DNA of 64,000 bases from Rhineura floridana (taxonomy: Eukaryota > Chordata > Lepidosauria > Squamata > Rhineuridae). This document shows positions 9,810 to 19,163 of this stretch, one piece after another (position 1 is the stretch's first letter; each line of letters starts with the position of its first letter). The stretch covers positions 223,058,943 through 223,122,942 of the forward strand of contig NC_084482.1 of assembly GCF_030035675.1 (NCBI RefSeq). Reading direction: 5' to 3'. The translations under genes were made by a program, and so were the position numbers. The notes under the pieces are model-generated. The model had not been told where the DNA came from. It ran no database searches and saw only the letters and a program-made list of their open reading frames with translations.

Positions 9810-10172
9810 CAAGGACATAAGAACATAAGAAGAGCCTGCTGGATCAGGCCAGTGGCCCATCTAGTCCAGCATCCTGTTCTCACAGTGGCCAACCAGGTGC
9901 CTGGGGGAAGCCCGCAAGCAGGACCCGAGTGCAAGAACACTCTCCCCTCCTGAGGCTTCCGGCAACTGGTTTTCAGAAGCATGCTGCCTCTGACTAGGGT
10001 GGCACAGCATAGCCATCACGGCTAGTAGCCATTGATAGCCCTGTCCTCCATGAATTTGTCTAATCTTCTTTTAAAGCCGTCCAAGCTGGTGGCCATTACT
10101 GCATCTTGTGGGAGCAAATTCCATAGCTTAACTATGCGCTGAGTAAAGAAGTACTTCCTTCTGTCTGTCCTG
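9810..10172 (-). mobile_element. CR1 LINE 3' fragment
   Basis: It starts with the AAGAACATAAGAAGAGCCTG 3' terminus and is close to identical to 6356-6690 and 19164-19500. Only about 360 bp of the 3' UTR and ORF end remain. Confidence 0.9.
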
Positions 10173-10857
10173 CCCTCCTCCACTACTCACTTTGCTCAGG
10201 ATTCCTCCCTCAAGGCTGGGCCCCACACCACTCCTACGCCTTTCCCTGGGGTACCCGGGGTGCCAAACTGCCAAGTGGATATTCAGGGCCCGGTCCACTG
10301 GATGTGGGTCACACCCTCTGCTGCACTCACGGAAGATGACACAAATGTACATGCCCTTCATGTCATGAGCAAATGTGCACCCTCTTTGGCAGATGGAGGG
10401 GGGAGGAGTGCCCAAAGATAAATCGGGGGTCACACACCTGACAAATTCAATATCAGACAGGTGAAGCTTTCCCCATCATTTTAGTTCTGGACTAGAAAAG
10501 GCTTCCTCTGTTTAATATCTGCCTGCCACTCAGCTGTTAAAGGCATGAGAGCCCTGCTCTCCTTCAGCGCCAACCAGAATCCATGCAAAGAGCTCCAATT
10601 TCATGAGCTATAAATGAGTTGTGTATTGTTTTGTATCTTAGGTGGGGGATTGTTTTATCCTCTTGAAATGGTAACCCCGGGACCTCCTGGTGGATAAGAA
10701 ACACTCACGAGAATTCTGCTTTCAGGCTTCCATCTTCAAGCACACTTAAGAAGCAGCAGAATTAAACTCTCTCATATCTTTATTGAGCATTTGTTGTGAT
10801 TTCTTTATGGGTGGGTCATGCGACCACAAGGGAGCATTCATCCTGATTTGCCCGCAG
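10173..10857. other. unassigned sequence
   Basis: A 101-residue minus-strand frame (10433-10128) contains several cysteines but matches nothing I recognise, and its last part runs into the CR1 at 9810-10172. There is no splice context. Left unannotated. Confidence 0.3.
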
Positions 10858-10970
10858 GATTTTGGAAAAGTTACATTTTTGAACTACAACTCCCATCGGC
10901 CCCAGCCAGCATGGCGGCTGCATTGGGCTGACGGGAGTTGTAGTTCAAAATGTAACTTTTCTAAGCTCAC
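10858..10970. mobile_element. hAT-type palindromic MITE, third copy
   Basis: TTTGGAAAAGTTACATTTTT...GAACTACAACTCCCATC and the inverse GACGGGAGTTGTAGTTCAAA match the 116-bp MITEs at 6054 and 49161. The ends are eroded and no clean 8-bp duplication is visible, so this copy is older. Confidence 0.8.
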
Positions 10971-11159
10971 AAGAGAGTCCCAGAAGGAAGGCATTAGACA
11001 GGAAATCTCTCTCTGGCTGGACTCGGTCACTTCAGACTGCAGGAGGTCTGTAGCAGAGTGGGATGTTCCTCCATGCAAGTCAACACAAAAAGTCGCTGCA
11101 CAGAGAAATCTAACAAGTAAAGGAAACAGCGTTTAGGCTAACCTAAGCTGTTGCCTCGA

Positions 11160-11600
11160 AGCCTTTTTTTGTATGGAGAAGAGTCACCGGCCAGAAAGGG
11201 GCTTCCCGACTCCGCTAACGCTCCGTGCAAAGCAGCCGAGGAGCTTCAGCCACTTTGCTCCTTAAGGGTTAACAAACACGCAAACGAGGGACGTCCTTTT
11301 CCTGCCCCGCCTCTCCGCGAGAAATGCAGCGTGGAAGTGCCGGAGGAGCCCCTCTTTGTGCGCAGCGATGCTGGAGAGCGGGGTTGCACGGGGGGAGCTT
11401 TGAAATAAAAGTATGAAATTGGGGGCGAGGGGAGGTTGGGAGAGGGGGAGGACCCCCCTTAAGCGCCCTCTCCCAGCAGATCCTCCAGATCGGAGGCTGC
11501 AGCTCTGCCCCGTCCCGTCTGCCTCCCCCCCTGAGCTGAGCCGGCTGTGTTGGGGCCGGGTCGAAGTATCCCTCGGGAACATCTGTGTTTTGATTCATTA
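11160..11600. promoter_or_regulatory. GC/CpG-rich patch, possible promoter
   Basis: The sequence is locally rich in CG dinucleotides (for example CGACTCCGCTAACGCTCCG, GCAGCGTGGAAGTGCCGG, GGGGCCGGGTCGAAG) against an otherwise CpG-poor, AT-leaning window. Such patches often mark vertebrate promoters. It lies upstream of the plus-strand KRAB relic (13917) and zinc-finger exon (29395). A link between them is only inferred, and no transcription start or TATA box can be assigned. Confidence 0.35.
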
Positions 11601-11914
11601 CGAGGCAGCTTCTTCATATGTCCTCCTTTGTCCTTTGGGTCAGCTGTGCTAGTTGAATAGTGAGGCCATTCTTTCAATACTTTCATTCTGCCAGCCCTCC
11701 CCACTTTTTGATTCTGTTAGAATTCAGGTCACCGTTTAATTCAGGACAGCAGAAACGTGGCCCTGCCCTCCTTTTGTTAGGGTAGCCTGGCTGACAAACT
11801 GTTTCGCGAGTGACATTTTTCCTGCAACGGGTGCAAATTGGTGGGAGCTGCTACCCACTCCCTCTTCCTACACCAGGTGTAAGTTCCCTACTAAATCAGA
11901 GGGTTATATCCAGT
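11601..11914. other. unassigned sequence
   Basis: No repeat or exon is recognised. Confidence 0.3.
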
Positions 11915-12125
11915 TTCTCCACACCACGCACCTTTATAGCACATCCACAGGGTACATTGAAAGCATATGGCTTCCTCCCAAGAGTCCTGGGAGTTGTAGT
12001 TTATGAAGGGTGCTGGGAATGTAGCACAGTGGGGAAAAACTATTATTCAGGATTCGTTGGGGGAAGCCATGTGCTTTACATTTGCATTGAAAATGCTTTA
12101 AATGTCTGGTGTGATCATACACTTC
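11915..12125. mobile_element. MITE-like repeat
   Basis: CACACCACGCACCTTTATAG near the left end is loosely inverse to TTAAATGTCTGGTGTGATCA at the right. The interior CCCAAGAGTCCTGGGAGTTGTAGTTTATGAAGGGTGCTGGGA is typical of reptile MITEs. A related stretch appears at about 40800-41040. The superfamily is not determined. Confidence 0.5.
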
Positions 12126-13800
12126 GTGCCTCCTCTAAGCTTTTTTTCCAACAGCAAAAATCCCCAAATGTTGTAATTCTTGATCATTTTGGTTGCCCAC
12201 TTCTCTACCTCTTCCACCTCTAGAATGCTATTTTTTCGGTCAGGCAACCAGATCTGAATACAGCATTCCAAGTAGGATCACATCTTAGATGTGTATAATG
12301 GCGTTATGATAGTGGCAGTTTTATTTTCAATGTGTGTCTTAATTTCACCAATTTAATAGCTATAACACCAGTATCTTAACTGAGGCATCCGCTATGGCCT
12401 CAAGGTCTCTCTCCTGTCAGTCACCACCGGTTCAGTTCGGATTTTTCACTTCTGTGCATCACTTTACACTTGCTTCCATTTAATTGCATTGGCTCGTTAA
12501 TACCCAGGCCTCCTTGGAAAGTTCCTTTTGGAGTTCCTCACAATCACTCTTTATTTTATCAACACTAAAGTTGGTTACCTCGCTTCTCACCCCAAATCCA
12601 TGTCATTTAGAAACAAGTTTAAAAGCACAGGTTCTAATCCTGATGATTGGTGGGGGGGGGCACTTCTTACATCCCTCCATTGGGAGAACTATTCATTTAT
12701 TCCTGCTTTCTCCTTCCTGATATTTAATCACTTACTGATGCATGAGAGCATATTTCCTCATATCCCATGATTGCTGTCTTGCACTCCATGTTTGGTAATT
12801 CTGTCTTTAATAACATTTTCCACTAATTTTCCCAGAACAGCTAATAGGCCTCTGATTTCCCAGATACCTTCTGTGTCCTTCTGGCTCTCAAACTAATACA
12901 TTTGCCGGTCCATATGGTAGCAAGTCTTTGCGAGAAGGTACCTATTTTTGTTAAATGTGGTGTTGGACAAGAGCTTTGTGTATACCATGGACTGCAAAAA
13001 AGACCAATAACTGGGTGTTAGAACAAATGTCAAAAAGACTAAAGTATTGACAACAGAAGATTTATGTAAATTTAAAGTTGACAGTGAGGACATTGAACTT
13101 GTCAAGTATTATCAATACCTCGGCACAGTCATTAACCAGAATGGAGACAATAGTCAAGAAATCAGAAGAAGGCTAGGACTGGGGAGGGCAGCTATGAGAG
13201 AACTAGAAAAGGTCCTCAAATGCCAAGATGTATCATTGAACACTAAAGTCAGGATCATTCAGACCATGGTATTCCTGATCTCTATGTATGGATGTGAAAG
13301 TTGGACAGTGAAAAAAGCAGATAAGAGAAAAATCAACTCATTTGAAATGTGGTGTTAGAGGAGAGCTTTCCGCATATCATGGACTGCAAAAAAGACAAAT
13401 AATTGAGTGTCAGAACAAATTAAACCAGAACTGTCACTAGAAGCTAAAATGATGAAACTGAGGTTATCGTACTTTGGACACATAATGAGAATACATGATT
13501 CACTAGAGAAGACAATAATGCTGGGAAAAAACAGAAGGGAATAGAAAAAGAGGAAGGCCAAACAAGAGATGGATTGATTCCATAAAAGAAGCCAAAGACC
13601 TGAACTTACAAGACCTGAACAGGTTCATGACAGATGCTCTTGGAGGTCGCTGATTCATAAGGTCACCATAAGTCATAGTTGACTTGGAGGCACATAACAA
13701 CAACAAAAATATTTTTGTTCGGAGATCAGCAATGTCACATTTGGGTTGTTTTAAGACCTCTTGGGTAGATTGCAATTGGACCTGAGATCATTTGTGAACA
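12126..13800 (-). mobile_element. old CR1 LINE, split by BovB
   Basis: 12126-12894 follows CR1 in reverse: the CAAATGTTGTAATTCTTGAT, AATACAGCATTCCAAGTAGG, CTCAAGGTCTCTCTCCTG and CATTGGGAGAACTATTCATT blocks. It resumes after a BovB insertion at about 13715-13800 with GATCAGCAATGTCACATTTG. It is strongly diverged from the 6.4 and 19.2 kb copies, so much older. All frames are closed. Confidence 0.8.
12895..13712 (+). mobile_element. BovB LINE, 5'-truncated and rearranged
   Basis: 13047-13358 encodes part of the BovB C-terminal half (TTEDLCKFKVDSEDIELVK, QNGDNSQEIRRRLGLG, MYGCESWTVKKADKRK), and the piece ends with GGCACATAACAACAACAAA. Frames break after EMWC. A short out-of-place BovB piece (about 12965-13022, GGACTGCAAAAAAGACCAAT) precedes it, which points to an internal rearrangement. 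It lies within an older CR1. Confidence 0.9.
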
Positions 13801-13916
13801 CTAAAGGAAAAGATCCCGTTTGCCACATCTCTCTTCAGAGTGTGAGTGGAGGGCATATGATGTTCACTCCTTGCCTGGGAGTATTAATGAGGAAAGCAGT
13901 TGTTTTCTTCTTCCAG

Positions 13917-14042
13917 GGACGGGTGACCTTTGAGGAAGTGTCCTTGCCCTTCACCAAGGAGGAACGGGCTCAGCTGGATCCAGACTAGAGAGCTCTGTAC
14001 AAGGAGATCATGCAGGAGATTCCTGAGATGGCGGCCTATTCT
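13917..14042 (+). pseudogene. KRAB-A domain exon relic
   Basis: After a CTTCTTCCAG acceptor the exon reads GRVTFEEVSLPFTKEERAQL, then DPD, then RALYKEIMQEIPEMAAYS. This matches the KRAB-A box pattern VTFEDVAV-FT-EEWALLDP-QRALYKEVM. KRAB-A recruits the TRIM28 co-repressor in C2H2 zinc-finger proteins. The codon after DPD is TAG where Gln is usual (CAG to TAG), and Trp of EEW is Arg, so the exon looks dead as read. It is on the same strand as the zinc-finger exon at 29395, about 15 kb downstream. Whether they were one gene is not shown. Confidence 0.75.
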
Positions 14043-14433
14043 GTTGGAATTAGGAGAGGTTAAGGATAGCCTTCTTACTCCCTTTCTGGCACCATGCTTC
14101 ACAAATCTCACCCACAATGCATTTCAGATTATCCGGTAGAGCTGCCATCATTTCCTACACCCCCTTTTCCCAGACAGAAAGACTGAGGGGCCAATTTAGT
14201 GCTTAGAATTCTGGGATCCTAGGATAGCACCCGCTGCGCTTCCCAACCAGAGCCTTCTTTAACTTACTGTAAGGGTCACTTTCCCTCTGTTGCTGCCACC
14301 AGTCTGAAGAGTCAGCTTTTCTTTAGCACCTCAAAAACCTTTTACTTGGAAGTGGGGCACCCAAGTTTTAGCTCAAGTAGGCCACAAAAACAAAATCCAT
14401 GGGTACAGGATGGGAAATACCTGGCTTAGCAGT
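14043..14433. other. unassigned sequence
   Basis: No repeat or exon is recognised between the KRAB relic and the next CR1. Confidence 0.3.
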
Positions 14434-14484
14434 AGTGTGTGTGAGAAGGACCTTGGAATTGTAGTGGATCTCAGGGGCGTCACT

Positions 14485-14757
14485 AGGGGGTGCGGACTGC
14501 ACCGGGTGACACCATCAGAGGGGGGTGACTCTCAGCTTTAATTTTAAAAAAAATTAAGTTTCTAGGTGGTCCGGTTCTCAAGATATACATAAAAACGTCA
14601 GCCGCCCCCTAGTGGCATCACGCGGGGGGTGCGGAGTGCACCAGGTGACAACAGCAGAGGGGGGTGAGTCTCAGCTTTAATTTAAAAAAAAATTAAGTTT
14701 CTAGGTGGTCTGGTTCTCGAGATATACATAAAAACGTCAGCCGCCCCCTTTAAATCT
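14485..14757. repeat. tandem duplication inside the hAT-like element
   Basis: Two copies of a ~140-bp unit lie head to tail. Each contains GGGGGTGCGGA.TGCACC.GGTGAC, a TCAGCTTTAATTT run of A, TTCTAGGTGGTC.GGTTCTC and GATATACATAAAAACGTCAG, then CCGCCCCC. The copies differ at several positions, so the duplication is not brand new. Confidence 0.85.
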
Positions 14758-15484
14758 TTTTTTAAACTACTGTATAGCACTTCGTAGCTTTAACCCTGCC
14801 CGTTCAGGATTGCAGCCAATCAGTGAAGTGTTTGTTTGACCTGTGGCAGTGTCTAGTAAACCTCATTGCAAGGCCAGAAAATGGTGGTCCCCCCCCCCAT
14901 TTGTCTGAAAATCTCATAAATTGGGTAAGTATATACATTTCAGTTTTTTCCCCTCTTGTGTGTAGGAGTCAGATCCTGGGCAGTGTTTTCAAAACCTTCC
15001 CAATACTTGCTTTTCTGGGTGTAAAAGCATTGCTAATCCCATATGTCCAGAGTAAATCCCATTGAATTCAATAGGATTTACTTTTGAGTAGACATGGTTA
15101 TGAATGTGCTGAAAATCAATGGGACTTTGGAGTGAATGTAAAAAAGAATTGTGTTTGTGTTCTCTTTCTGTCCCTCCCTCCTCCAGTCCTATTTTAAAGC
15201 AAGTAGGCAGGGCTTACTTAGGTATTACAGTTTTTATTCTGTAGGAAACATACTGATTTTTCTGCAATGACCAACTGGTTTGACAATAAACTATTATATG
15301 GGCTGTATGTATTTATACATCTGCAGTGTGTGTGTGTAGTCTTTCCAACAACCCTGTGAGGTAGGGTTGGAAACCAAGGCAGCTCACAACAAGAAATAAA
15401 GCCATTTAAAATCCAATAACCATAAAGCAAGAATAAACAGTTGGAAAACAGCCTAAAGAGGCATGATTCTGAATTTTGGGTTGG

Positions 15485-15715
15485 GTGAATGAAGTTTATT
15501 TATTTATTATTTGATTTATATCCCGCCCTTCCTCCCAGTAGGAGTCCAGGGTGGCAAACAAAAGCACTAAAAGCACTTTAAAACATCATAAAAACAGACT
15601 TTAAAATATATTAAAACATCTTTGAAAATATTTTTTTAAAGCTTTAAAAAAAATTTTTTTTAAAAAGCCTTAAAAACATATTAAAAAGCAATTCCAGCAC
15701 AGACTCAGACTGGGA
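15485..15715 (-). mobile_element. L2-type LINE 3' tail
   Basis: TTTATTTATTTATTATTTG followed by ATATCCCGCCCTTCCTCCCA and GAGTCCAGGGTGGCAAACAA, then an A/T-rich run of AAAACAT repeats. This is the usual minus-strand reading of an L2-like 3' end. It is nested in the hAT-like element. Confidence 0.65.
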
Positions 15716-16983
15716 TAAGGTCTCAACTTAAAAGAATAAGTTCCTTATCACTTGAGGCTGTAGTTCTCTGCACACTTCCCAGTTTGAGTAAGCCCCATTG
15801 AATACATTGGGACTTGCTTCTGAGTAAACAAATATCGGATTGCACTACAAATATATTTACAGATTGTGTAATTCATAAACATATTTGAGAGTCATGTTTA
15901 TATAAATATTTCTTCATCCTGTGTCCCAATAAGTATTTGATTTCACACTATGGTTGTAGATGATTTTTTCCTCTACATTTTAAGTGTGCCCTTCTTCCTG
16001 GGGGTGGTCATGGTTCTCCCTTGTTTTCATTCTGAGGGGACGATAGGCTGAGAGATGGTGAGTAGCACATTTAAGGTCTCTTCATCTCCCCCCCCCTTTT
16101 TATTTGTCTTTATTTTATATTTCTCCAATATGTTCTCCTGGCTGTTTTTATGTATTTTAAATATTTTTAGATTAAATCAATAGGAAATCGTAATTGTGAA
16201 CCTCCCTAAAAGCAATTTACCTATCCTTATGTTTTGGCAAAGTGATGGTGTGAAGGCATGCTGGTAGAACAAGAGACCATGTTAGAGACATGCTATAAGG
16301 TGTTTGAGGACTTTGTCACACATTACATTTTGAGACCTGTAGATTCATGTTGGAAAGAACACGTGCACGTATTGAATGGTGGCTTGGGTGCTGTTTTTTC
16401 AGTCTACGCTGCATGCATAGGGAAGGTGATACATCATCTGGCAGCTAGCTTCATAACGTGAGAATGAAAAACGTTTGGATCACCATTCACTTGTTTACTT
16501 TTCTCACTATTGAGACCACTTCATATATTACTTTTTCATACACAGAAATTTAATCTTTGTATAGGAAAAAGTATTTTGTAAAATGTGAACGACAGTGGCT
16601 GTCTAGTCAGTATAACCACTGTACAAAATCTACTCAGCCACTGTAATTACCTTTTTGTTTTGAGTGCCCTTTTGTCTGGGTCTTGGTTCAGGTGTGTATC
16701 CAACTTTGATGTGCTTATGGAAGGGGTGTGCAAGTAGTGCCCCCCCAAGTGTGGAGGCTTGGATAAACATTGTGTTATGGAAAACCAAAGTCTGTGTGAA
16801 AGTACATATTTGGGAATGCCATCAGTGTAATCCTAAACACACTTAATAAATAATATCGAACTTGCACGTCACAAAATATATTACGGTCATGTCCGTAAGC
16901 ACCAGGAGGGTAGTCGCCCAGGGGATCTTAGTCCCTTTGCTTTTTTGGGAGCAGGGTCCCTATGTCTCCAAGCATCCTACAGT

Positions 16984-17250
16984 CAGCATGAAAAGGGAGT
17001 GTGTTAGTCACTGAGAAGAGTCTTCTAATATGCTTCTTTGCCTCTTCTGCAGATTGGAGCCAATCAGAGTGAAAGGAGGTGAGTCAGCCACTGAGAAGAC
17101 TCTTCTCAGTTGCTAACACTCTCCACTTTCATGCTGATTGGCTCCTAGAGATGTTTGTTGTTGTGAGAGAATGCATTAACAGAGATCTCATTCTTAATCC
17201 AGGAGCAAAAAAGGGTGTATGTGGCTGTAACTATCATGAAGGGACTCTGC
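16984..17250. repeat. palindromic interspersed repeat
   Basis: The arms CAGCATGAAAAGGGAGTGTG...GAGAAGAGTCTTCT (16984-17027) and their near-exact inverse (17093-17137, ending ...CACTTTCATGCTG) form a long imperfect hairpin. The tail runs on through GATCTCATTCTTAATCCAGG and GGGACTCTGCACTTCTGAAT. Related copies lie at 44835-45105 and, as a tail only, at 43732-43790. It is probably a non-autonomous DNA transposon of undetermined superfamily. Confidence 0.65.
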
Positions 17251-18435
17251 ACTTCTGAATTTTCTACTAAACAACTGATAAATACCTATGTAACTTTGTG
17301 TCTGGAGACTTATTATTAAGAATCACTTTCCATAATTGTAAGGAGGTGTGTCCACACGCAAGCATCCCAGGCCCGTAAATGAGGGGAGAGAGCAGCATAG
17401 GGACATAAGCAGGTGTCTTATTCCAGGAGTTCCCAAACCTTTCTTCTACGTAGACCACTTGAAAATTGCTGAGGGTCTGAAAGTATCTGAAAATTTACTA
17501 TGGGCATATGCAAGATAATTAACTCCCATTAGTAATAAGAGCAAGAATTTGAGCTGTGCGTATGATATTGTAATTCAAAGGTGTAATTTTAATTTTGCTA
17601 GTTGTTTATGTCACTACTATTGCCATTACATTTAGTGATATATGGGAATTACGATTTACGAGTAACATTAGTACAAAAAACTTTACTAAGGATTCTGTAT
17701 GGTCTGATACGGGAGGAGGTCCAGGGGGGTGACACCATGAGTTACCGCACCAGGTGACACCAACCCTTGTGACGCCACTGGTGGATTGCAAATTGAACAT
17801 GACCCAGCAGTGTGATGCTGCGGCAAAAAAGGCAAATGTGGTTTTGGGCTGCATAAACAGAGCTATAGTTTCCAGGTCGAGGGAAGTTATAGTCCCACTA
17901 TATTCTGCATTAGTCAGGCCTCATCTGGAATACTGCGTTCAGTTCTGGGCGCCTCATTTTAAGAAAGATATAGACAAGTTGGAGCGGGTTCAGAAGAGGA
18001 CAACGAGGATGATAGCCGGTATAGAGAACAAGTCTTATGAGGAAAGGTTGAAGGAACTTGGCATGTTCAGTCTGGTGAAGAGAAGGCTGAGGGGTGACAT
18101 GATTGCACTCTTTAAGTACCTGAAGGGCTGTCACATAGAGGAGGGTACAGATTTGTTCTCTGCTGCTCCAGAGGGTAGGTCTAACGGTTTTAAGTTGCAG
18201 GAGCGTAGATTCAGATTGGACATTAGAAGGAACTTCTTGACAGTAAGGGCAGTTCGGCAATGGAACCGACTGCCTAGGGAGGTGGTGGGATCCCCTTTGC
18301 TGGATGTCTTCAAGCAGAGGCTGGACAGCTATCTGCGGGAGATGCTCTAGCTGTGGATTTCCTGCTGTGAGCAGGGGGTTGGACTCGATGGCCTACAAGG
18401 CCCCTTCCAACTCTAAGATTCTATGATTCTACCTC

Positions 18436-18929
18436 ATCCAAAGTCACTACTTACCTCCAGGATATTGGTCCTCTCAGGTGTAAAGCTGTTTGGCTGGTCC
18501 ACTGCCGACTTTTTCCTGGTGGTGGATGAGGCACAAAGGCTGCATATCACAGCCCACCTTTTATGAATATTTCCTCCCACAGAGGTTTGTGGGGCACTGG
18601 GCTCTCTTGGATCAATTAAAGCTGAACTCACATAGCTCATGTGTGTGTTATGTGACCATGACTACTGTGTGAATTGGGTATTATGCCTAAACGCTTCAGA
18701 GCAAGGAGTGTTGTTTGGGTCTTGCTGTCTGTAATCCTTTGCATGTTTTCTGGGCTCAGAGTTTTCCCTTGGCTCAGGGTGGTTAAACAGTATAAGTGGT
18801 GGTGGCAGTCTACTACCCTGCAGGTCTGTTGTGAGCAGGCACAGCCTTGGTAGAGTCAATTGCCCTCGGTGGGGAATTGGCTTCTGGGATGGTGGAGGAT
18901 GTCCTGGGACAGCCCCCCCTCCATCACAC
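18436..18929. other. unassigned sequence
   Basis: No exon or repeat is recognised. Confidence 0.3.
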
Positions 18930-19163
18930 TACATATGATAACCTCAGTTTCATCATTTTAGCTTCTAATGATAGTTCTGGTTTAAGTTGTTCTAACACCC
19001 AATTATTTGTCTTTTTTGTGATCCATGGTACCCACAAACCTCTCCTCCAACACCACATTTCAAATGAGTTGATTTTTCTTTTCACTGTCCAACGTTCACA
19101 TCCATACATAGAGATCGGGAATACCATGGTCTGAAAGATCTTGACTTTGGTGTTCAGTGATAA
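18930..19163 (-). mobile_element. BovB LINE fragment
   Basis: In reverse it encodes LSLEAKMMKLRLSY, the NNWVLEQLKPE block and FPISMYGCERWTVKR of BovB. It lacks the 3' terminus and abuts the end of the next CR1. Confidence 0.9.

Larger units (their letters stand above)
14472..17780. mobile_element. hAT-like non-autonomous DNA transposon (3.3 kb)
   Basis: The terminal inverted repeats are CAGGGGCGTCACTAGGGGGT at the left and AACCCTTGTGACGCCACTG at the right (inverse CAGTGGCGTCACAAGGGTT). The subterminal GGTGACACC motifs are also mirrored. The flanks GTGGATCT (14464-14471) and GTGGATTG (17781-17788) fit an 8-bp duplication with two later changes, as in hAT. No transposase-like frame was found, since the interior frames are short and featureless. 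Nested inside are a duplicated subterminal block, an L2 tail and a palindromic repeat. Confidence 0.75.
14434..18435 (+). mobile_element. CR1 LINE 3' part, split by a hAT-like element
   Basis: The left piece 14434-14471 reads GTGTGAGAAGGACCTTGG. The right piece 17781-18435 continues directly into the CR1 C-terminus (open 17754-18350: [60 protein letters not shown]). It ends with the classical CR1 tail GCAGGGGGTTGGACTCGATG, CCCCTTCCAACTCTAAGATT and ATTCTATGATTCT. The two halves are contiguous in related copies (28.0 kb), which proves the later insertion. Confidence 0.9.

Noticed and set aside
11269-11704. Several overlapping frames in the GC-rich patch
   Set aside because: GC-rich DNA lacks stop codons by composition; no protein family is recognised.
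16258-16461. 67-residue frame as a possible transposase piece of the hAT-like element
   Set aside because: Too short, with no hAT dimerisation or catalytic motif.
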